From: Anaerolineae bacterium
GTDB taxonomy: Bacteria > Chloroflexota > Anaerolineae > Anaerolineales > E44-bin32
Length of the DNA: 11,148 nucleotides
Direction: 5' to 3'
Assembly: GCA_030598885.1 (NCBI GenBank)
Contig: JAUVOZ010000051.1
Location: 1 to 11,148, forward strand
Position 1 is the first letter of the stretch, and each line of letters begins with the position of its first letter. Made by a program: the position numbers and the translations under genes. Shown in pieces: positions 6,725-11,148 of this stretch. The notes under the pieces were generated by a model, which was given only the letters and a program-made list of their open reading frames with translations, was not told where the DNA came from and ran no database searches.

Positions 6725-6816
6725 CAAATCACCCCCCTATCATCTATAAAGCATATCTGGAGCTGTCTCAATTAGAAGTGCTATCTATCCTGATATTATT
6801 GGTACCACTTACAAGC

Positions 6817-6870
6817 TTTGGAATCCAGAAGCTCTGCTTCTGGCGCAAGCAGAGCTTGCGCACTCCAAAT
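6817..6870. repeat. Intact REP double hairpin, copy 2, abutting hypD
   Basis: The same 54-bp unit as at 6072-6125 with one difference (CTCCAAAT versus CTCTAAAT). Its last base is the last base of the hypD TGA. In the hypD mRNA the two hairpins would follow the stop codon immediately and could shield the 3' end or weaken read-through to hypE. Confidence 0.9.
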
Positions 6871-7979
6871 CACTCCTCTTGTTTCTGCCCGACCACGTGC
6901 CGACCATACCGATAGTACGCCGCGCAGGCCCCTTCAGATGAAACCATCGTCGCCCCTAGTGGTCTCTCAGGAGTGCACTTTACCCCAAAAGCCGAGCAGT
7001 CATGCGGTTTCTTCAACCCCTGGAGGATTTGCCCGGCGATACACAGCGGTGATTCTTCCGGTTGGATCGCTTCGACGTCAAAGCGTAGCTCAGCATCGAA
7101 CTCAGCAAACTCCTGGCGCAAACGCCAACCGCTACCAGGGATGATTCCTATCCCGCGCCACTTACGGTCACAAGGCTCAAACACCCTTTCAATCAGCTTC
7201 TGAGCTGGTCTGTTGCCCTCAAAGGTCACCACCCGCGGGTAGGCATTTTCCGCTTCACACCGGCCTTCTTCCAACTGGCGTGTCGCGTGCAAAATGCCCT
7301 GAACGATATCCAGCGGCTCAAAACCGGTGACCACAATCGGAACGCTATACTTCTCGGCGATCGGTGGATACTCCCAATAACCCATCACCGCGCATACATG
7401 ACCAGCCGCCAGGAACCCCTGTACCCTGTTGTGAGGTGAATCCAGGATGACATGCATCGCGGGAGGTACCCGCACATGCGAGACCAAAATACTGTAATTC
7501 TTCAAACCCAGGGATTGGGCTTGAACCACGCTCATAGCATTGGGTGGGGCAGTAGTCTCGAAACCAATAGCGAAGAAGACCACTTCTCGATCAGGATTAT
7601 TTTGCGCGATCTTTACCGCATCGAGCGGTGAATATACCACCCGCACATCACCTCCGCTGGCCCGCACTGAGAAAAGATCCCGTCCTGAACCAGGCACACG
7701 CAGCATATCGCCATAGGAGGTGAAAATCACCTCCGGATAAGCGGCAATCGCCAGCGACTTATCAATCAACTCCACCGGTGTGACGCATACCGGGCAGCCT
7801 GGACCATGCACCAACTCAATCTCTGTGGGAAGTAACTGGTCAATACCATGGCGGACAATAGCATGCGTCTGACCCCCACAGATCTCCATCAAAACCCAGG
7901 GCTTGGTGACGGTCTGGCGAATTTCATCTAACACACCGTGCACTAGATCAGCGTCGCGGTACTCAGTAATGTGCTTCAT
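6870..7979 (-). CDS. hypD: Hydrogenase maturation protein HypD
   Basis: A 369-residue iron-sulfur scaffold that, with HypC, holds iron while CN and CO are added for the [NiFe] hydrogenase active site. Seen motifs: MEICGGQTHAI with Cys34; GPGCPVC with Cys62 and Cys65; FFAIGFETTAP; and GFEPLDI. The C-terminal cysteine region is DCSAFGVKCTPERPLGATMV followed by SSEGACAAYYRYGR, which carries the [4Fe-4S] cluster in characterised members. Full length. The ATG overlaps the hypC stop as ATGA, so translation is coupled. A REP element begins exactly at its stop codon. Confidence 0.98.
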   Translation of the reverse strand: MKHITEYRDADLVHGVLDEIRQTVTKPWVLMEICGGQTHAIVRHGIDQLLPTEIELVHGPGCPVCVTPVELIDKSLAIAAYPEVIFTSYGDMLRVPGSGRDLFSVRASGGDVRVVYSPLDAVKIAQNNPDREVVFFAIGFETTAPPNAMSVVQAQSLGLKNYSILVSHVRVPPAMHVILDSPHNRVQGFLAAGHVCAVMGYWEYPPIAEKYSVPIVVTGFEPLDIVQGILHATRQLEEGRCEAENAYPRVVTFEGNRPAQKLIERVFEPCDRKWRGIGIIPGSGWRLRQEFAEFDAELRFDVEAIQPEESPLCIAGQILQGLKKPHDCSAFGVKCTPERPLGATMVSSEGACAAYYRYGRHVVGQKQEE

Positions 7980-8236
7980 TGCATATCTGGCTCAGGTCCG
8001 AGCTCTTCCCCCAGGCGCATGATTTCGCGCAAAGTTTCGAGCGTGGCTTGAGCCTCCTCCTCGCTCACCATGCTGATGGCAAAACCAACATGGATTACTA
8101 CGTAATCGCCAACCTCCGCTTGGGGTACATACTCAAGGCAGGTCTCCCGAACCACACCGCCAAAATCAACCTTACCCATCTTCAGTCCATCAGCTTGATA
8201 GGTCTCAACGATCTTACCTGGAACTGCAAGACACAT
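7976..8236 (-). CDS. hypC: Hydrogenase assembly chaperone HypC
   Basis: An 86-residue HypC/HybG-type chaperone that partners HypD and escorts the Fe(CN)2CO unit to the hydrogenase large subunit. The opening MCLAVPGKI is diagnostic; Cys2 (exposed after Met removal) is the iron ligand. The middle, VDFGGVVRETCLEYVPQAEV with GDYVVIHVGFAI, is the conserved beta-barrel. The start is clear: GAGGAG lies 7 bases before ATG 8236, and the hypF stop is 25 bases upstream. It overlaps hypD by 4 bases. Confidence 0.98.
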   Translation of the reverse strand: MCLAVPGKIVETYQADGLKMGKVDFGGVVRETCLEYVPQAEVGDYVVIHVGFAISMVSEEEAQATLETLREIMRLGEELGPEPDMQ

Positions 8237-8261
8237 GGAAAAACTCCTCAGTAATCAGCAG

Positions 8262-10592
8262 TCAGCTATCAGCTTTTGATTTCAAGCTATGAGTTGAAGT
8301 TTGAAGGCTGAAAGCTAACCGATGCGCCGCTACCACCGCCTGGCCCAGCGCCAATCCGCCATCATTGGTCGGCACCTGCCGGTGCAAGTAGACGGCGAAA
8401 CCAGACTTGTGTAGTCGTTGCACAACTCGAGTAAGTAATATCATATTCTGCCACACGCCACCGCTGAGGGCGACTTCCTCTAACCCATATCGCTTGCCGA
8501 TCAAGCAACAGACCTGATCGACCATGTCCGCCACACCGTTATGGAATTGGGCCGAGATCCTCCCAATATCCAATCCGGCGCGCAGGTCTGCAACAATGGC
8601 ATGGATTACCGGGATTGGATCGACTTCATCTTCACTAATTGCGAATTGATAGGCCGCCGCCTCATCCGGATCCACCCTCGCCTCAAGCTCAATCGCTGCC
8701 TGGGCTTCGTAATTTATCCTCTGGCGTACGCCAACCAGGGCGGAAATAGCGTCGAACAATCGACCCATGCTCGAAGTTAAAGGGGAATTCAGTCCCAGCT
8801 CGAGCTGGCGGCGGACGATATGCCTGACCTTGGCACTTGATGCCAATACCGGCGGTAAATTCTCGTCCCATTCCAGGTCAGCCCGTTCCAACCAGGCCAG
8901 AGCCAACCGCCATGGCTGGCGCACTGCCGCCTCACCACCTGCCATGGGTATATAGGCTAAATGAAATGGACGCTCGTAGTCGCGGTAGTTTGCCACCAGA
9001 AATTCGCCACCCCAGATAGTCCCGTCGTCACCATAGCCGGTTCCGTCGAAGGAGACTCCGATCACCGGTTGCTCCCCATCCAAGCCATGTTCAGCCATAC
9101 AGGCAGCGACATGAGCGTGGTGATGCTGCACGCCGATGGCGGTTAAGTTCTCCCTCTCAGCACGTTTAAGGGCGTATCGTGTCGCTAGATAGTCAGGGTG
9201 CAGGTCATAAGCCAGGATTTCAGGTCGCATTCGAAACAAGCGCTCGAAGTGAGCTATGCCTTCCTCGAATGAACACAATGTCTCATAGTTCTCTAGATCA
9301 CCGATGTGGTGGCTGAGGAATGCGTAACGTCCGCGAGTAATGCAGAAAGTGTTTTTCAGTTCAGCCCCGACCGCAAGTAGAGGAGGATTTTCCCAGGGCA
9401 GATGGACTGGATAAGGAGCGTAACCACGCGAACGGCGCAGAGGATAGGCTGCCCCATCAAAGATCCGCATAACCGCATCGTCACATCGAGTGTGGATACA
9501 TCGGTCATGCATCAGAAAGGCATCCGCCAGATCCGATAGCCGCTTCCGCGCCTCCTCGTTCTCAATGGCGATAGGCTCCTCACTCAGGTTGCCGCTGGTC
9601 ATCACCAGCGCCTGAGGGAAGCCCGGTTCAGGCTCGATGAGCAAGACATGTAGTGGGGTGTAAGGCAGCATTACACCCATGGTGTCCTGTCCAGACGCCA
9701 CCTCACGTACTACGCTCGACTCCGGCCGCCGGTCCAGGATCACAATCGGACGCTGGCGCGCCTCGAGTGCAGAACGCTCAGCTGGTTGTAGGTAACAATG
9801 TGTTTCCACCGTCGCCAGATCGGGCATCATCAAGGCGAAGGGCTTGTCAACCCGCAATTTACGGCGACGCAACGTCGCCACCGCCTCAGGATTAGTGGCA
9901 TCACAGGCGAGGTGGAATCCGCCGAGACCCTTGACCGCCAGGATCCTACCCTCTTGGAGCAACTGCCGAGCGGTCTGCAGGGCTTGTTCCCTCTCCGCTA
10001 ATCGATCACCGTCAACTTCCAGCCAGATCTGCGGTCCGCATACCGGGCACGCAACCGGCTGGGCATGAAAGCGACGGTCAAGCGGGTCGCCATACTCAGA
10101 GGCACAATCCGGGCACATTATGAAAGGTGCCATGGTGGTGGATGGACGGTCGTAAGGGATATCCTTAATGATCGTAAAGCGCGGGCCACAATTGGTGCAA
10201 TTGATGAAAGGGTATCGGTAGCGCCGATCTTCAGGATCCAAGAGCTCTCGCCAGCAATCGGAGCACAGGCTGACGTCGGGTGATATCGGCTGGAACGCAT
10301 CCGCGATGGTTTCTGAATGGAAAATCTCGAATGTGGAGAAACCGTTCGGAGCACACTTCTGCACATGGAATTCGTCGATTTGCGCCAGAGGAGGCGCTTC
10401 CTGCTGCAGGGCATTAATAAAAGCCGTCAATGCCTCAAGTGAACCATCGACCTCGATCTTTACACCAGCCGAGGTGTTTCGCACCCATCCAGTGATCCCC
10501 AGCCGAGTCGCCAGACCATAGACAAACGGCCGAAAACCAACCCCTTGTACAACACCGGTTATATGGATACGCGCCCCTTGAAGGTCGCTCAC
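8262..10592 (-). CDS. hypF: Carbamoyltransferase HypF
   Basis: HypF makes carbamoyl-adenylate from carbamoyl phosphate and ATP and passes the carbamoyl group to HypE. Taken from GTG 10592 it has 776 residues. In order: acylphosphatase domain (about 1-95; GVVQGVGFRPF); two four-cysteine zinc fingers (Cys110, 113, 132, 135 and Cys160, 163, 182, 185); YrdC-like domain (about 200-390; KGLGGFHLACDATNP); and a Kae1-like domain (about 400-760) with VQHHHAH (His490-492, 494) and ALSGGVWQNM. I chose GTG 10592 because GGGAG lies 7 bases upstream and the product then starts like other HypF; the frame is open to TTG 10682, adding 30 atypical residues. The last about 15 residues, after AAHRLA, are encoded by repeat-like DNA. 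Confidence 0.96.
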   Translation of the reverse strand: MSDLQGARIHITGVVQGVGFRPFVYGLATRLGITGWVRNTSAGVKIEVDGSLEALTAFINALQQEAPPLAQIDEFHVQKCAPNGFSTFEIFHSETIADAFQPISPDVSLCSDCWRELLDPEDRRYRYPFINCTNCGPRFTIIKDIPYDRPSTTMAPFIMCPDCASEYGDPLDRRFHAQPVACPVCGPQIWLEVDGDRLAEREQALQTARQLLQEGRILAVKGLGGFHLACDATNPEAVATLRRRKLRVDKPFALMMPDLATVETHCYLQPAERSALEARQRPIVILDRRPESSVVREVASGQDTMGVMLPYTPLHVLLIEPEPGFPQALVMTSGNLSEEPIAIENEEARKRLSDLADAFLMHDRCIHTRCDDAVMRIFDGAAYPLRRSRGYAPYPVHLPWENPPLLAVGAELKNTFCITRGRYAFLSHHIGDLENYETLCSFEEGIAHFERLFRMRPEILAYDLHPDYLATRYALKRAERENLTAIGVQHHHAHVAACMAEHGLDGEQPVIGVSFDGTGYGDDGTIWGGEFLVANYRDYERPFHLAYIPMAGGEAAVRQPWRLALAWLERADLEWDENLPPVLASSAKVRHIVRRQLELGLNSPLTSSMGRLFDAISALVGVRQRINYEAQAAIELEARVDPDEAAAYQFAISEDEVDPIPVIHAIVADLRAGLDIGRISAQFHNGVADMVDQVCCLIGKRYGLEEVALSGGVWQNMILLTRVVQRLHKSGFAVYLHRQVPTNDGGLALGQAVVAAHRLAFSLQTSTHSLKSKADS
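8271..8316. repeat. Imperfect palindrome at the 3' end of hypF
   Basis: AGCTTTTGAT opens (8271) and GAAAGCT closes (8316) an imperfect hairpin, with inner arms TTCAA and TTGAA. It continues leftward as TCAGCTATCAGCTTTTGA-like short runs (8247-8280), similar to the AGCTGATAGCTGA-type repeats scattered in several bacterial phyla. It lies across the hypF stop and supplies the final codons of hypF. Confidence 0.55.
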
Positions 10593-10685
10593 CGCTTTAC
10601 TCCCAATCATCTTGAGGATACCAATAACACCCATGGCGTCAATAGTGGGTTTAGTAACCCTAATATCATGAAAATAGTCCAATAC

Positions 10686-10868
10686 TTATGGCTGCTCTAG
10701 AGCCGCTCGGGTCAGTGCTTGGAGCAGAAAATCAACGGCAAAACCTATTTCGCTATGATTTAAACCCCCACACCCAGAACCACCACATCACGTATCGAGC
10801 CACGCCGTGTGTGCCCCAATCAAGTAAGAATTAATTGGTCTCCCCCAATAACTATGGTATGTTGACAT
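10686..10868 (-). other. Open frame with an internal TGA upstream of hypF; gene remnant or chance
   Basis: From ATG 10868 a 60-codon frame runs to TAA 10686, interrupted once by TGA at 10790-10788. Around the TGA it reads WLDT-(TGA)-CGGSGCGG, and the end reads GFAVDFLLQALTRAALEQP, which looks protein-like. There is no ribosome binding site at proper spacing (AGGAGG is about 36 bases away), and no SECIS-like hairpin follows the TGA. I do not recognise the product. It may be the decayed end of a gene or chance. Confidence 0.2.
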
Positions 10869-10889
10869 AATTTTATTGTTATGTATGTT
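10862..10889 (+). promoter_or_regulatory. Weak sigma70-like promoter, rightward
   Basis: TTGACA (10862-10867), 16 bases, TATGTT (10884-10889), in AT-rich DNA. It points away from hypF towards the right edge, where no gene is visible, so it is either for a gene outside the window or chance. No convincing minus-strand promoter for hypF was found in the same stretch. Confidence 0.25.
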
Positions 10890-10933
10890 ATTTGCCTTAA
10901 AACAAATTCCTCCTATCTACCTATTCCTGCAGA

Positions 10934-10976
10934 GGCGGCTCCCATGCCGCCGATGGTCAGGCGTGGGAGCCTGACC
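10934..10976. repeat. Double hairpin with complementary loops
   Basis: Hairpin 1 is GGCGGC-TCCCAT-GCCGCC (10934-10951). Hairpin 2 is GGTCAGGC-GTGGGA-GCCTGACC (10955-10976). The loops TCCCAT and GTGGGA can pair with each other (five Watson-Crick pairs and one G·T). Alternatively 10937-10948 pairs with 10960-10971 as a 12-bp stem with one G·T. It lies about 340 bases upstream of hypF and has no poly-T tract next to it, so it is not a typical terminator. Likely a dispersed intergenic palindrome. Confidence 0.7.
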
Positions 10977-11089
10977 TGCTGGAGAATTTGGTGAGAAATG
11001 TGTTGGATTGGGTATTATATCCTGCTCAGTTGTTATTGAGGTCAATGTAGAGAAACTGCTGTGCGCTCAGGATGTAAAAAAACAAAGTG

Positions 11090-11148
11090 GTAGCACCCTG
11101 AGCGGAGCCCCTCGGCGCTGCTCGGGCCCTTCGGCTAAGCGTAGTCGA
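11090..11148. repeat. Edge of a GC-rich repeat-like element
   Basis: From about ACCCTGAGCGGAGCCC to TAAGCGTAGTCGA at the window end the DNA is GC-rich between AT-rich neighbours. It contains the near-direct repeats CTGAGCGGAG and CTAAGCGTAG. It resembles intergenic CCCTGAGCG...GTCGAAGGG-type repeats seen in many genomes. It is cut by the window edge. The other DNA from 10977 to 11089 shows nothing I can name. Confidence 0.4.

Larger units (their letters stand above)
5858..6870. mobile_element. REP-RAYT unit inserted between hypD and hypE
   Basis: The unit comprises the decayed tandem array, the intact repeat, the diverged repeat, the transposase gene and a second intact repeat. It begins 18 bases upstream of hypE and ends on the hypD stop codon. 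No target-site duplication was recognised. RAYT units act through single-stranded hairpins and need not leave one. That the unit entered a pre-existing hyp operon is inferred from gene order. Confidence 0.75.

Noticed and set aside
5858..6870. The repeated units as a CRISPR array
   Set aside because: Copies are few, unevenly spaced, double-hairpin in form, with similar rather than unique linkers, and a RAYT gene is adjacent instead of cas genes.
10688..10831. 47-codon plus-strand frame starting MAALEPLGS
   Set aside because: No ribosome binding site, no recognisable features, and it is antisense to the small remnant frame; most likely chance.

Overview
The window reads almost entirely on the minus strand (right to left in these coordinates). 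It looks like part of an anaerobe or facultative anaerobe genome with a [NiFe] hydrogenase, of moderate GC by eye. The family composition and the many short palindromic repeats fit a Chloroflexota-like bacterium, but this is a weak inference because no phylogenetic marker is present.

Right part (about 11148 to 4764): a hydrogenase-maturation cluster in the order hypF, hypC, hypD, hypE. Together these make and deliver the Fe(CN)2CO unit of [NiFe] hydrogenase. HypF and HypE build the thiocyanate/cyanide donor. HypC and HypD hold the iron while the ligands are attached. hypC and hypD overlap by 4 bases. Between hypD and hypE about 1 kb is occupied by a REP-associated tyrosine transposase (RAYT) gene with several copies of its double-hairpin repeat. 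The 5' flank of hypF holds no confident gene, but it has an unusual double palindrome with complementary loops and the edge of another repeat.

Middle (4476 to 1703): after a possible promoter come an AmmeMemoRadiSam-type radical SAM enzyme, a YggS/PLPBP-type PLP-binding protein 10 bases later, and a second radical SAM protein of the COG0731 type.

Left part (1624 to 1): a MinD/CooC-like deviant-Walker-A ATPase; a 43-residue protein starting MCQAKV, which resembles the start of CooT-type nickel-binding proteins; and a C_GCAxxG_C_C-family redox protein. The last is the main discovery candidate. Its conventional reading starts at an internal GTG (482) and is N-terminally truncated. Starting instead at ATG 563, the frame runs through one in-frame TGA at 497-495, exactly where the family's first conserved cysteine belongs. 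A perfect 8-bp hairpin with a GTT loop follows at the distance expected of a bacterial SECIS element, so the gene most likely encodes a 142-residue selenoprotein. An open frame with a lipoprotein-like signal runs off the left edge.

Read together, the window joins hydrogenase cofactor assembly (Hyp), a possible nickel-handling pair (CooC-like and CooT-like) and a selenocysteine redox protein. hypA, hypB, hydrogenase structural genes and selenocysteine machinery are not in the window.
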